The translations under genes were made by a program, and so were the position numbers. Shown here in pieces: positions 28,041 to 37,488 of a stretch of 64,000 bases of DNA (its first letter is position 1; every line of letters starts with the position of its first letter). Under the pieces are notes generated by a model. That model was given only the letters and a program-made list of their open reading frames with translations, ran no database searches and was not told the origin of the DNA. The stretch is from Streptomyces pristinaespiralis (lineage in GTDB: Bacteria > Actinomycetota > Actinomycetes > Streptomycetales > Streptomycetaceae): positions 930,001-994,000 of the forward strand of contig NZ_CP011340.1 in assembly GCF_001278075.1 (NCBI RefSeq), in the 5' to 3' direction.

Positions 28041-29015
28041 GTGGCACACGCCGTCCGCTTCAGTGAAACCGGTGGCCCTGACGTCCTGACATGGGAGGAG
28101 GTCACCGTCGGCGGCCCTGGTCCGGGCGAGGTACGCATCCGTCATGTCGCCGTCGGCCTCAACTTCGCCGACACGTACTTCCGTACCGGCCTCTACCCGG
28201 TCCGACTGCCCGACGGCATCGGCGTCGAGGCGTCCGGCGTGGTCGAAGCCGTCGGTGAGGGCGTCACACACGTCGCCGAGGGCGATCGCGTGACCTACAC
28301 CGGCAGCCCGCTGGGCGCCTACTCCACGGAGCGGGTCATGCCCGCCTCCCATCTGATCAAGCTGCCTGACGAGATCAGCTGCGAGACCGCCGCCGCGATG
28401 ACCATGCGCGGGCTCACCGCGTCCTACCTGCTGCGCCGGATCCACCCGTTGAAGGCGGGTGACACGGTGCTGCTCCACGCGGCGGCGGGGGGCGTCGGCC
28501 TGATCGTCTCGCAGTGGGCCAGGCTGCTGGGCGTCAACGTGATCGGAACGGTCTCCAGCGAGGAGAAGGCAGAGGTCGCCAGGGCCCACGGGTGCGAGCA
28601 CATCGTCTACTACCGGCGCGAGAACGTGGCCGAGCGGGTACGGGAACTGACCGACGGCGCGGGAGTGCCGGTCGTCTTCGACAGCGTCGGCAAGGACACC
28701 TTCGCCGGCTCGCTGGCCTCGCTCCGGCGCCGCGGTCTGCTGGTCTGCTTCGGCACCGCCTCCGGCCCCGTGCCGCCGATCGACGCCATGCAACTCGCCC
28801 TCAGCGGCTCCCTGTTCGTCACCCGCCCCGCGCTGGCGGACTACATCGCCGACCCCGCGGAGCGGGACGCCCTGGCAGGCGAACTGTTCGGCCACGTCGC
28901 TGCCGGACGCATCAAGATCGAGATCAACCAGCGCTACTCGCTCGAGGACGCGGCACAGGCACATCGCGATCTGGAGGCGGGACGAACCACGGGCTCCTCC
29001 GTCTTCCTCGTCTGA
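28041..29015 (+). CDS. Quinone oxidoreductase-family (zinc-free MDR) enzyme
   Basis: GTG 28041 follows GGAG by 7 bases. The 324-residue protein has the quinone-reductase layout without zinc-ligand Cys. VGLNFADTYFRTGLYP lies in the catalytic half, HAAAGGVGLIVSQWARLLG is the NADPH-binding turn, and GTVSSEEKAEVARAHGCEHIVYY follows. The enzyme likely reduces an enone or quinone using NADPH. It is 56 bases after the BKACE gene and on the same strand, so it probably handles an alpha,beta-unsaturated intermediate of the same pathway. Confidence 0.9.
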   Translation: MAHAVRFSETGGPDVLTWEEVTVGGPGPGEVRIRHVAVGLNFADTYFRTGLYPVRLPDGIGVEASGVVEAVGEGVTHVAEGDRVTYTGSPLGAYSTERVMPASHLIKLPDEISCETAAAMTMRGLTASYLLRRIHPLKAGDTVLLHAAAGGVGLIVSQWARLLGVNVIGTVSSEEKAEVARAHGCEHIVYYRRENVAERVRELTDGAGVPVVFDSVGKDTFAGSLASLRRRGLLVCFGTASGPVPPIDAMQLALSGSLFVTRPALADYIADPAERDALAGELFGHVAAGRIKIEINQRYSLEDAAQAHRDLEAGRTTGSSVFLV

Positions 29016-29114
29016 GCCCCCCAGGTCCCCGGGACGGACCTGCCTCCCCGTACCGGCTTCCGCCCCGGGACCGACCCCATCCCAGGAGTGACCTTCATCC
29101 CAGGAGTGTGCACC

Positions 29115-30032
29115 ATGCCCCATACCCTCCGCCCCGGCGAGCCCGCGCCCGCCCAGGTGCGCCCGGGTGTGCTCCGCGGCTCGATCGAGGTCGAGCCGCT
29201 GACCTGCACCCTCGGCGCCGAGATCTCCGGCGTGAGCCTCGCCGACGCCGCCCGTGACGACGACCTGTTCACCGAGATCAAGGGCCTGTTGCTGCGGTAC
29301 AAGGTCCTCTTCCTGCGGGACCAGGACATCAGCCGCGCCGAACACGTCGCCTTCGCCAGGCGCTTCGGTGAGCTGGAAGACCACCCCGTCGCCGGAAGCG
29401 ACCCCGACCACCCGGGTCTGGTCCGTATCTACAAGGACCTGGACAGTCCCGCCGAGCACTACGAGAACGCCCTCCACACCGACGGCACCTGGCGCGAGAA
29501 CCCCTCCATGGGAGCCGTGCTGCGCTGCGTCGAGTCACCCCCGGTGGGCGGCGACACGATCTGGGTCGACATGGCCCAGGCGTACAACCGCCTGCCGGAG
29601 CACATCAGGACGCAGATCGAGGACCTGCGCGCCCGGCACAGCATCGAGGCGACCTTCGGCGCCGTCCTGCCCGAGGAGAAACGCCACGCGCTGAAGGCAC
29701 AGTTCCCGGACGCCGAACACCCGGTGGTCCGCACCCACCCCGAGACCGGCGAGAAGATCCTCTTCGTCAACGCCTTCACGACGCACTTCGTCAACTACCA
29801 CACGCCGCGGAACGTCCGCTTCGGCCAGGACTACGCGCCCGGGTCGGGCCTCCTGCTGAACTACCTGATCAGCCAGGCCGCGGTCCCCGAGTACCAGGTC
29901 CGCTTCCGCTGGCGGAAGAACAGCGTGGCCATCTGGGACAACCGCTCCACCCAGCACTACGCCGTCCAGGACTACTGGCCCGCCGTCCGCAAGATGGAGC
30001 GCGCGGGAATCGTCGGCGACAGACCGTTCTGA
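29115..30032 (+). CDS. TauD/TfdA-family 2-oxoglutarate dioxygenase
   Basis: ATG 29115 has AGGAG 8 bases upstream; a duplicated TCCCAGGAGTG just before makes an earlier GTG (29088) less likely. The 305-residue enzyme has the iron facial triad: His121 and Asp123 in LHTDGTW, and the distal His near residue 281 in STQHYAVQDY. The Arg in RKMERAG would bind 2-oxoglutarate. It hydroxylates or cleaves a substrate with O2, 2-oxoglutarate and Fe(II). GTLGAEISGVSL-type N-terminal sequence is typical. In context it is the oxygenase of the catabolic operon; taurine, aryloxy acids or betaine-like acids are all possible. Confidence 0.92.
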   Translation: MPHTLRPGEPAPAQVRPGVLRGSIEVEPLTCTLGAEISGVSLADAARDDDLFTEIKGLLLRYKVLFLRDQDISRAEHVAFARRFGELEDHPVAGSDPDHPGLVRIYKDLDSPAEHYENALHTDGTWRENPSMGAVLRCVESPPVGGDTIWVDMAQAYNRLPEHIRTQIEDLRARHSIEATFGAVLPEEKRHALKAQFPDAEHPVVRTHPETGEKILFVNAFTTHFVNYHTPRNVRFGQDYAPGSGLLLNYLISQAAVPEYQVRFRWRKNSVAIWDNRSTQHYAVQDYWPAVRKMERAGIVGDRPF

Positions 30033-30065
30033 CCCTTCCCTTCAGAAGCAGTCGAGGTGATGACA

Positions 30066-31409
30066 ATGGGGTTTCACACCACTGCGGACTCCGTCCCGGG
30101 AGCCACTGCCCCCTCGGGGTGGCCCGTGTCCCGGCGCTACGCCTGGGTGGTTTTCGCGCTGAGCTTCGGGCTCCTGCTGTCCGATTACATGTCCAGGCAG
30201 GTGCTCAACGCCGTTTTCCCGATGCTGAAAGCCGAATGGCTCCTGTCCGACGCACGACTGGGTTCGCTCAGCGGCATCGTGGCGCTGATGGTCGGCCTCC
30301 TCACCTTCCCCCTCTCGCTGGTCGCGGACCGCTGGGGCCGGGTGAGGTCCCTCGTCATCGCCGCGACGATGTGGAGCCTGGCGACCCTGGGGTGCGCGGT
30401 GGCAGCGACCTACGGCCAGATGTTCCTCGGCCGGCTCCTGGTCGGCATAGGTGAGGCGGCCTACGGAAGCGTCGGCATCGCCGTCGTGCTGAGCATCTTC
30501 CCCGTCGCCATGCGGGCCACCCTCTCCGGTGCCTTCATCGCGGGAGGTGCCTTCGGCTCGGTCCTGGGAGTGGCGATCGGTGGAGCCGTCGCCCAGCAGT
30601 TCGGCTGGCGTTGGGCGTTCGGCGTGATGGGCGTCTTCGGGCTGGTGCTCGCCCTGATCTACGCGGTCGTGGTCAAGGAGAGGAAACTGAAGCCGCAGGG
30701 GCAGTCGGACGACGCCGGCGACAGCAGCGGCTCACGCGGTCGGCTCAAGAGTCTTCTGCCCCGCCTGTTCTCCTCCGTTTCCGTGGTCAGCGCCTACATC
30801 GGTAGCGGTCTGCAGCTGTTCGTCGCGGGCTCGCTCATCGCCTGGCTGCCCAGCTACTTCAACCGCTACTACGACATGCCACCCGCGAAGGCCGGGGCGA
30901 CCGCCGGTCTCTTCGCCCTGGTTATCGGAGTCGGCATGATCCTCGGCGGGATCGCGTCGGACAGGCTCAGCCGGCGGTTCCCCGTCCGGAAGTGGGCTGT
31001 CGCCATCAGCTGCAGCATGGGATCCCTCATCCTTCTGATGCTCACGTTCCGCCTGCCTTCCGGCCCGGCGCAGCTGCTGGTACTGGCGCTGGGGGCCCTG
31101 CTGTGCGCGGGAACGGCCGGGCCCGGGGCCGCCATGGTGGCGAACCTGACGCCCGCGGCCGTCGCCGCGACAGCGTTCGCCACCCTCACGCTGGCCCAGA
31201 GCCTGCTCGGACTCGCCCCCGGCCCCGCCGTCACGGGGGTCCTGGCGGACCGACTCGGCCTGCTCCGCGCACTGCAGCTCGTCCCACTCGTGGCGGTCGG
31301 GGCCACGGTGGCCTTCCTGGTCGGCCGCCGCTGGTACGAACGCGATCTACGCCGTCTCACCGGCCCCGCCCCGGCGGAGCACAAGGAACCATCGGAGGTG
31401 TCCACATGA
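30066..31409 (+). CDS. MFS transporter (Spinster-like)
   Basis: The 447-residue product has twelve predicted helices with MFS motif A between helices 2 and 3 (LVADRWGRVRSLV) and GEAAYGSVGIAVVLSIFP in helix 5. GAGG precedes ATG 30066 by 8 bases; in-frame starts at 30057 and 30060 are closer to the site. A charged central loop (KERKLKPQGQSDDAGDSSGS) divides the halves. It should import the operon's substrate by proton symport. Its stop overlaps the hydrolase start (ATGA). Confidence 0.9.
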   Translation: MGFHTTADSVPGATAPSGWPVSRRYAWVVFALSFGLLLSDYMSRQVLNAVFPMLKAEWLLSDARLGSLSGIVALMVGLLTFPLSLVADRWGRVRSLVIAATMWSLATLGCAVAATYGQMFLGRLLVGIGEAAYGSVGIAVVLSIFPVAMRATLSGAFIAGGAFGSVLGVAIGGAVAQQFGWRWAFGVMGVFGLVLALIYAVVVKERKLKPQGQSDDAGDSSGSRGRLKSLLPRLFSSVSVVSAYIGSGLQLFVAGSLIAWLPSYFNRYYDMPPAKAGATAGLFALVIGVGMILGGIASDRLSRRFPVRKWAVAISCSMGSLILLMLTFRLPSGPAQLLVLALGALLCAGTAGPGAAMVANLTPAAVAATAFATLTLAQSLLGLAPGPAVTGVLADRLGLLRALQLVPLVAVGATVAFLVGRRWYERDLRRLTGPAPAEHKEPSEVST

Positions 31410-32014
31410 GCCCGACCACACGGCCCACGGTCGTGATCGTCCCCGGCATGCGCGACCATGTCGAGGACCACTGGCAGACCCTGCTGGCCCAGCGGCTCAC
31501 CGAAGCCGGCCGCACCGTGTGCACCGTTCCGCCGCTGACGGGGAACCGTCTCAGCCGCGACGCCCACGTCGCCAACCTGGTCGACGTGATCGCGCGGACC
31601 ACCGGACCGGTCCTGCTGGTCGCTCACAGCGCGGGCTGCTTGACCACGGTGCAGTGGGCCCAGAAGCACGACGCCGACGTCCGGGGCGCCCTGCTGGCCG
31701 CTCCCCCGGACTTCGACACCCCCCTCCCGGTCGGCTACCCCACCCCGGGCGAGCTGGAGAAGTCCGGGTGGGCCCCGGTGCCCCGCGGTCCCCTCCCCTT
31801 CCCCAGCATCGTCGCGGCCAGTTCGACCGATCCTCTCGGCTCCCTGGACCGCGTCGCGGAACTGGCCCGGAGCTGGGGAAGCCGCTTCGTGGAAGTCGGC
31901 GACGTCGGACACCTCAACCCCGCCTCGGGCCACGGCCCTTGGCCCCGGGCAGAGGAACTCGTCGAGGCACTCGAGCACGGCTGGTGCCGTACGACGCCGG
32001 AGCCCGCCTCATAG
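31406..32014 (+). CDS. RBBP9/YdeN-type alpha/beta hydrolase
   Basis: The 202-residue enzyme begins TVVIVPGMRDHVEDHWQ, typical of the YdeN/RBBP9 serine hydrolases. The nucleophile lies in AHSAGCL, the acid in SSTDPLGS and the His in VGDVGHLNPASGHG. CGGAGG lies 7 bases before the ATG, which overlaps the MFS stop. It probably hydrolyses an ester or thioester intermediate, but family members often have no known substrate. Confidence 0.87.
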   Translation: MSPTTRPTVVIVPGMRDHVEDHWQTLLAQRLTEAGRTVCTVPPLTGNRLSRDAHVANLVDVIARTTGPVLLVAHSAGCLTTVQWAQKHDADVRGALLAAPPDFDTPLPVGYPTPGELEKSGWAPVPRGPLPFPSIVAASSTDPLGSLDRVAELARSWGSRFVEVGDVGHLNPASGHGPWPRAEELVEALEHGWCRTTPEPAS

Positions 32015-32056
32015 GGCCGCATGCCGCCCTCCCGTCACGCAGCACCCGGAAAGGCA

Positions 32057-34114
32057 ATGATGAATACGGACACCGACCTGTTGTGGTCACCCGGTCGCCG
32101 CGAGCTGGAGGACTCCAACGTCGCGCGCTTCATGACGTGGCTGGAGGAGGTCCGGGGGCTGCGCTTCGCCGGCTACGCCGAGCTGTGGCGGTGGAGCTCC
32201 ACCGACCTTCCCGGATTCTGGTCGGCGGTGTGGGAGTTCTACGGCCTCGACGCCGTCACACGCTACGACGCGGTACTGGCCGACGCGTCGATGCCGGACG
32301 CCTCCTGGTTTCCCGGCGCACGGCTGAACTTCGCCGAGCGCTGCCTGGCCCGGGCCACGGATGCGCGTCCGGCGCTGGTCGCCGTGACGGAGGGCGGCAC
32401 GCCCGTCGAGATCTCGTGGGAGCAGTTGCGCCGCGAGGTCACGGACGTCGCGGCGGCTCTGCGACGGATGGGAGTGGGGCCCGGTGACTGCGTCGCCGGA
32501 TACCTGACCAATCTCCCCCAGGCGGTTGTGGCGCTCCTGGCCACCGCCGCCGTCGGCGCCGTATGGACGGCCTGCTCACCCGACTTCGGCACGCCCAGTG
32601 TGCTCGCCAGGTTCGGACAGGCCCGTCCGTCGGTCCTGGTGGCGGCGGACGGCTACCGTCACGGGGGCAAGGACCACGACAAGCGTCCGGCGGTCGCCGA
32701 GCTCCTGGACGGCCTTCCGACTGTCCGGCACCTCCTGGCCGTCGAGCATCTCGTCCCGGAGCCGACCGGAGCGTGGTCCACGCGGCCCGACGTCCAGCAG
32801 CACGCCTGGTCCGTGCTGCCGCCCGCCGAGGAACCGCTCGTCTTCGCCGACGTGCCGTTCGACCACCCGCTGTGGATCCTCTGGTCGTCGGGCACCACCG
32901 GTGTGCCCAAGGGCATCGTGCAGGGCCACGGCGGCATCGTGGTGGAACTGCTCAAGGCGCTCGGGCTCGGCGCCGACCTGCGCCCTGAGGACCGGTACCT
33001 GTTCCTCACCTCCACGAGCTGGATGGTCTGGAACTTCCTCGTCGGCGGCCTCCTGCACGGCAGCACGATCGTCCTCTACGACGGCAGCCCCACCTTCCCC
33101 GACGTCGACGGCGCCTGGCGCGTCGCCGAACAAACGCGGGCGACGATGTTCGGTGTGGGCGCCGCCTACCTCGCGGCCGTGGAGAAGTCCGGCACCCATT
33201 TCCCCGCCGGGATCGATCTCCGCGCGCTGCGCTCCGTCCTCCAGACCGGTTCCGCCATGGCCCCGAGCACGTGGCGCTGGGTCCACGACCGTCTCGGCTC
33301 CGCGGTCCGGCTCCAGTCCATCTGCGGCGGCACCGACATCTGCTCCGTACTGGCCGGCGGCACCCCGCTGTTGCCGGTCCGGGCCGGCCGGATCCAATGC
33401 CCCGCCCTCGGCGTCGCGCTTGCCTCGTGGGACGACGCCGGGGAACCCCTCAGCGGCGAACAGGGTGAGCTGGTGGTGACCGCCCCGCTGCCGTCCATGC
33501 CGCTACGCTTCGTCGACGACCCCGACGGCACGCGCCACCACGACAGCTACTTCTCCACCTACCCGGGCGTCTGGCGGCACGGCGACTGGGTCACGATCAA
33601 CGCGGACCTCTCGGTCGTCGTCTCGGGCCGCTCGGACTCCACCCTCAACCGCATGGGCGTACGGATGGGGTCGGCCGACATCTACGCAGTCGTCGAGCAG
33701 CTCGCCGAGGTCGCGGACAGTCTCGTCGTCGGCGTGGAGCAGGAGGACGGCGGCTACTTCATGCCCCTGTTCGTCGTTCCCAGCGACGGCTCGGCACTCG
33801 ACGACGGTCTGCGCGAGCGGATCGCCACGTCCATCAGACACCGGCTGTCCCCACGGCATGTGCCCGATGTGATCGTGCCGGTTCCCGGCGTGCCGCGGAC
33901 CCTGACCGGCAAGAAGCTCGAAGTACCCGTCAAGCGCATCCTGCAGGGCGCACGCGTGGCGGACGTCAGCAGCGAGGGTTCCGTCACCCACTTCGAACTG
34001 CTCGCCTGGTTCGCCGACTTCGCCGCTCGTACGGCCCGCAAGGGCGCCGGCCGGGACGCACAGGGCGAACCCGCGGGCGTCAGCGTCAGCGGGCCACTCC
34101 GGAGTCCACGCTGA
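32057..34114 (+). CDS. Acetoacetate-CoA ligase (acetoacetyl-CoA synthetase)
   Basis: Two adjacent ATGs (32057, 32060) follow GGAAAGG; the protein is about 685 residues, right for this family. WSPGRRELEDSNVARFMTWL is the AacS N-terminus, ILWSSGTTGVPKGIVQGHGG the ATP loop and PRTLTGKKLEVPVKRILQG the catalytic Lys block. It makes acetoacetyl-CoA from acetoacetate, ATP and CoA. This is the expected partner of the BKACE enzyme, whose product is free acetoacetate, and it closes the catabolic operon. A 30-residue Gly/Ala-rich tail follows the core. Confidence 0.94.
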   Translation: MMNTDTDLLWSPGRRELEDSNVARFMTWLEEVRGLRFAGYAELWRWSSTDLPGFWSAVWEFYGLDAVTRYDAVLADASMPDASWFPGARLNFAERCLARATDARPALVAVTEGGTPVEISWEQLRREVTDVAAALRRMGVGPGDCVAGYLTNLPQAVVALLATAAVGAVWTACSPDFGTPSVLARFGQARPSVLVAADGYRHGGKDHDKRPAVAELLDGLPTVRHLLAVEHLVPEPTGAWSTRPDVQQHAWSVLPPAEEPLVFADVPFDHPLWILWSSGTTGVPKGIVQGHGGIVVELLKALGLGADLRPEDRYLFLTSTSWMVWNFLVGGLLHGSTIVLYDGSPTFPDVDGAWRVAEQTRATMFGVGAAYLAAVEKSGTHFPAGIDLRALRSVLQTGSAMAPSTWRWVHDRLGSAVRLQSICGGTDICSVLAGGTPLLPVRAGRIQCPALGVALASWDDAGEPLSGEQGELVVTAPLPSMPLRFVDDPDGTRHHDSYFSTYPGVWRHGDWVTINADLSVVVSGRSDSTLNRMGVRMGSADIYAVVEQLAEVADSLVVGVEQEDGGYFMPLFVVPSDGSALDDGLRERIATSIRHRLSPRHVPDVIVPVPGVPRTLTGKKLEVPVKRILQGARVADVSSEGSVTHFELLAWFADFAARTARKGAGRDAQGEPAGVSVSGPLRSPR

Positions 34115-34301
34115 CGGCGGGTACGCGAGGCTCCTCGGAGGTGCGCCATGATCACCGTCACTTCGGCGCCCGGGCTTCCGTCCCGCCGCTCCGGCAGTGG
34201 TGCTTTCCGGTGAAAACCGGGGCTGCACGGCACCGACGGAGCATTCCGTCCGGTTGAACGTGCCTAGCTTCGGACTCCGTGAACAAAGGAGCGTGGTCGG
34301 T

Positions 34302-34781
34302 GTGGCCCGGAACCGCCGGTTGATCCTGAGCTCGCCGTCCAAGGTCTGGGACCTGCTGTCCGACGGCCACCGCTACGGGGAGTGGGTCTCGGGAACGCAG
34401 CAGGTCCTCGCCGTCGACCCGCAGTGGCCGGACGTGGGCGCCCGCCTGCGGGTCCGGGTCGGCGTCGGCCCTCTGGTCCTCGACGACACCTGTGTCGTAC
34501 GCATCTGCGAGCCGCGACGCCGCCTGGAACTGGAGGCGAAGGCGGCCCCCTTCGGTGCGGCCCGCATCGCCATGAACCTGATCCCCTGGGCCGAGAGCAC
34601 CCTTTTCCTACTCGAGTGGCATCCCCTGCGGGGCCCCGGCACCCGGATGCACGGGCTCCCCGTGGACTACCTCGTCTCGGTCCGCAACGGGATGATGCTG
34701 ACGAAACTGGCCCGGATCGCGGTGGGCGAGCAGAGGGGAAGCGGGGCCTTCGCGGCCGGCCCCGCCGGCCGGACGCCGTAG
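34302..34781 (+). CDS. SRPBCC/START-like protein
   Basis: The frame is open from 34197; GTG 34302 (10 bases after AAAGGAG) starts directly before the fold, while GTG 34293 abuts the site. The 159 residues have the polyketide-cyclase/SRPBCC pattern: SSPSKVWDLLSDGHRYGEWVSGTQ, then alternating strands with LEWHPLRGPGTRMHG and a long final helix. Such proteins bind hydrophobic ligands. It follows the keto-acid operon by 187 bases and may or may not belong to it. Function unknown. Confidence 0.78.
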   Translation: MARNRRLILSSPSKVWDLLSDGHRYGEWVSGTQQVLAVDPQWPDVGARLRVRVGVGPLVLDDTCVVRICEPRRRLELEAKAAPFGAARIAMNLIPWAESTLFLLEWHPLRGPGTRMHGLPVDYLVSVRNGMMLTKLARIAVGEQRGSGAFAAGPAGRTP

Positions 34782-34963
34782 ACGTCCGGCCACCCGCTCC
34801 CTCACCGTCGCCCTCCAGCCTGCCGGGTGCTGCTCATCGTGTGGCGGTTCCGTCGGGCCCTCGAGGACCTGCCGGGCGATCAGCGTGATCATCGATCGGC
34901 CGCGGCGGTCCGGCCCCGGCTCCCGGCGTGCCCGGCGGGGGCCCGCGGGGGCACCCTGGAGGC

Positions 34964-36691
34964 ATGGTCCGAGCCAACGACCAGGTCGAGGCGCTGCTCC
35001 AGGAGTACGCCGACCTCATCGCCATCCGCGGCGGGGAGGCGTTCAAGGCGCGCGCCTACGAGAAGGCCGCCCGCGCCGTCGGAGGCTTTCCGACAGACGT
35101 CTCGAAGCTCGACGCCAAGGGGCTGCGCGAGATCCCGAACGTCGGCAGGTCCGTCGCCGACAAGATCGTGGAGTACCTGCGGACCGGCCGTATGTCCGTC
35201 GTCGAGGAGGCCCGGGCGTCCGTGCCGGCCGGGGTGCGGGAGCTGATCATGATCCCGGGGCTCGGGCCACGTAAGGCCATGGTCCTGTACGAGGAGCTCG
35301 AAGTCGCCTCCGTGGACCAGTTGCTCGACGCGATCCACAAGGAACGGCTGCGCGATCTGAAGGGCTTCGGAGAGCGGACGGAGAGCAATCTCCTGCACGG
35401 CATCTCGGTGCTGCAGAAGGCCGGTGAGGGCCGGATCCTCGTCAGCGCCGCCATGGACGTCGCCGAACAGCTCGTCGCCGAGCTCTCGGACATCCGCGGC
35501 TGCGTCCGGTGCTCGTACGCGGGGTCCCTGCGCCGGATGAAGGAGACCATCGGGGACGTCGACATCCTGGTGGCGGCACGCCGGTCGGCCCCGTTCATGG
35601 ACGCCCTCACAGCCCTTCCGCACACGGCCGAGGTCATCGCACGCGGGGAGAAGAAGACCTCCGTGCGCACCACCACGGGGCTTCAGGTGGATCTACGGGT
35701 CCTTCCCCCTGCCTCCTGGGGTGCGGGGCTGCAGTACTTCACCGGGTCCAAGGCCCACAACATCCGTACGCGGGCGATCGCGGTCCGTCAGGGCCTCAAG
35801 CTGTCCGAGTACGGGCTCTTCGACGCCGAGAGCGGCGAGAGCATCACCTCCGGGACGGAGGAGGAGATCTACGACAGGCTCGGCCTGCCGTGGATACCGC
35901 CGACGCTGCGCGAGGACCGCGGTGAGATCGCGGCCGGACTGCGCGGCGAGCTCCCGGTCCTCCTCACGGAGAAGGACATCCGCGGCGATCTGCACACGCA
36001 CACCGACTTCACCGACGGGCTGGCCCCGCTGGAGGACATGGTCGCCGCCGCTGCCGCCCGCGGTTACGCGTACTACGCCGTCACCGACCACGCCCCCAAC
36101 CTGTACATGCAGCGCATGACCAAGGAGAAGATCCTCGCCCAGCGCGAGCGTGTCCGCGCACTCGACGGCACGCACCACACGATGCGGCTGCTGCACGGCA
36201 CGGAACTCAACATCGGTCCGGACGGCACCCTGGACTGGCCCGACGAGTTCCTGGCGGAATTCGACATCTGTGTGGCCTCGGTCCACTCCCACTTCAACCA
36301 GACCAGGCGGGAACTCACCCAGCGTCTCATCCGCGCCTGCGAGAACCCGCACGTCGCCGTCATCGGCCATCCCACGACCCGCCGGATCGGCAAACGCCCG
36401 GGCATCGACGCCGACTTCGACGCCGTCTTCGCCGCCTGCGCGCGGACGGACACCGCTCTGGAGGTCAACGCGCATCCCGAGCGCCTCGACCTGTGCGACG
36501 AGGACATCCTGCGCGCGAGACGGCACGGCGTGAAGTTCGCCGTGAACTCGGACTCGCACGCCATCACCCATCTGCCGTACATGCGCTACGGGGTGGCGAC
36601 GGCGCAGCGCGGCTGGCTGACGAAGGAAGACGTCATCAACACGTGGCCGCTGGCCGAGCTGCGACGGTTCCTGGGCGGCAGGGGCGCCTGA
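34964..36691 (+). CDS. polX: Family X DNA polymerase with PHP domain
   Basis: The 575-residue protein has an N-terminal helix-hairpin-helix lyase-like region (LREIPNVGRSVADKIVEYL, then LIMIPGLGPRKAMVLYEEL). The polymerase palm follows, with AGSLRRMKETIGDVDILV supplying two catalytic Asp and LQVDLRVLP the third. The C-terminal PHP domain starts DLHTHTDFTDG and has further metal ligands (TDHAP, GTELNI, HSHF, HPTTRR, NSDSH). It fills short gaps in repair and the PHP part acts as a 3' nuclease. ATG 34964 lies only one base after GGAGG, so a GTG at 34928 remains possible. It is monocistronic. Confidence 0.94.
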   Translation: MVRANDQVEALLQEYADLIAIRGGEAFKARAYEKAARAVGGFPTDVSKLDAKGLREIPNVGRSVADKIVEYLRTGRMSVVEEARASVPAGVRELIMIPGLGPRKAMVLYEELEVASVDQLLDAIHKERLRDLKGFGERTESNLLHGISVLQKAGEGRILVSAAMDVAEQLVAELSDIRGCVRCSYAGSLRRMKETIGDVDILVAARRSAPFMDALTALPHTAEVIARGEKKTSVRTTTGLQVDLRVLPPASWGAGLQYFTGSKAHNIRTRAIAVRQGLKLSEYGLFDAESGESITSGTEEEIYDRLGLPWIPPTLREDRGEIAAGLRGELPVLLTEKDIRGDLHTHTDFTDGLAPLEDMVAAAAARGYAYYAVTDHAPNLYMQRMTKEKILAQRERVRALDGTHHTMRLLHGTELNIGPDGTLDWPDEFLAEFDICVASVHSHFNQTRRELTQRLIRACENPHVAVIGHPTTRRIGKRPGIDADFDAVFAACARTDTALEVNAHPERLDLCDEDILRARRHGVKFAVNSDSHAITHLPYMRYGVATAQRGWLTKEDVINTWPLAELRRFLGGRGA

Positions 36692-36750
36692 CGCGCCGCG
36701 GAGCGCCGCACCGGAAGCCGGCCGGCGTCCTCCGGTCGGCAATCTCGGCA

Positions 36751-36840
36751 ACCGGCCTCGTCAGGCGGTCTCAGCGACCGGCCTCGTCAGGCAGTCTCAG
36801 CGACCGGCCTCGTCAGGCGGTCTCAGCGACCGGCCTCGTC
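36751..36840. repeat. Three tandem 26-bp repeats at a gene 3' end
   Basis: Units starting ACCGGCCTCGTCAGGCGGTC occupy 36751-36776, 36777-36802 and 36803-36828, nearly identical (one G/A change), with a partial fourth to about 36840. The stop codon of the DUF998 gene (36823-36825) is inside the third unit, so the repeat forms its 3' end and trailer. The unit length is not a multiple of three. Confidence 0.9.
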
Positions 36841-37476
36841 GGCTCCCGGCCGTGTCCCGCTGTCGGCCACGGTCCGTTTGGAGGGTTCGTCGTCGTTGTC
36901 GGTGTGCCAGAGGCAGGAAGCGACGACCACCAAGGGCCACATGGCCTGCATGCACGTCACCAGGCGTTCGGCGATGCCGGGGACACCGCCACGGTTCATC
37001 TCGATCAGGAACCAGCCCGCACCGATGCCTATCGATGCGGTCGCCACGACGGAGGGCAGGAGCCGTAGTCCCCACGGTCCGGCTCCGCCGCGATCGGCGG
37101 CAAGCACCGGCCACACCGCCAGGAGTGTGAAGCCCACGACGGCGACCGACCCGTGCTGCAGGGACCCCCCACTGCTCGGAGCCGGGATCAGAACCACCCC
37201 GAAGGCCGCCACTCCACCGCCGCCCAGCGCCAGACGCCCGGCCGGCGCGGCCGCTCGCAGCCCCCAGGCGGTGAACAGGTGGCAGAGGCCCAGGGTGAGG
37301 AGCGCTCCGGTCATCACCCAGAATCCCGCAGCCCCGTAGGCCGCCAGAACGCTGATCGTCTGAGTGGCGGGATCGTAGGCAGGGCCCTGCAGCAGTGCGG
37401 CGACCGTCCAGCCTCCGACCAACACCACAGGGGCACACCCCGAGGAGATCAGGGCCCACCTGGGAACAGGTCGCAT
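36823..37476 (-). CDS. DUF998 membrane protein
   Basis: The 217-residue product has six predicted helices and the DUF998 look: ALISSGCAPVVLVGGWTVAALLQGPAYDP, with the conserved TISVLAAYGAAGFWVMTG following. No ribosome site precedes ATG 37476, but TACGGT ends exactly 6 bases before it, so translation is probably leaderless. The last codons run into the 26-bp repeat array, so the C-terminal EAGR may be a late addition. Function unknown. Confidence 0.83.
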   Translation of the reverse strand: MRPVPRWALISSGCAPVVLVGGWTVAALLQGPAYDPATQTISVLAAYGAAGFWVMTGALLTLGLCHLFTAWGLRAAAPAGRLALGGGGVAAFGVVLIPAPSSGGSLQHGSVAVVGFTLLAVWPVLAADRGGAGPWGLRLLPSVVATASIGIGAGWFLIEMNRGGVPGIAERLVTCMQAMWPLVVVASCLWHTDNDDEPSKRTVADSGTRPGADEAGR

Positions 37477-37482
37477 CAGCCA

Positions 37483-37488
37483 ACCGTA
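37483..37488 (-). promoter_or_regulatory. Leaderless -10 element (DUF998 gene)
   Basis: TACGGT on the minus strand is followed by TGGCTG and the ATG at 37476. The layout places the transcript start on the start codon. No convincing -35 is visible. Confidence 0.5.
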
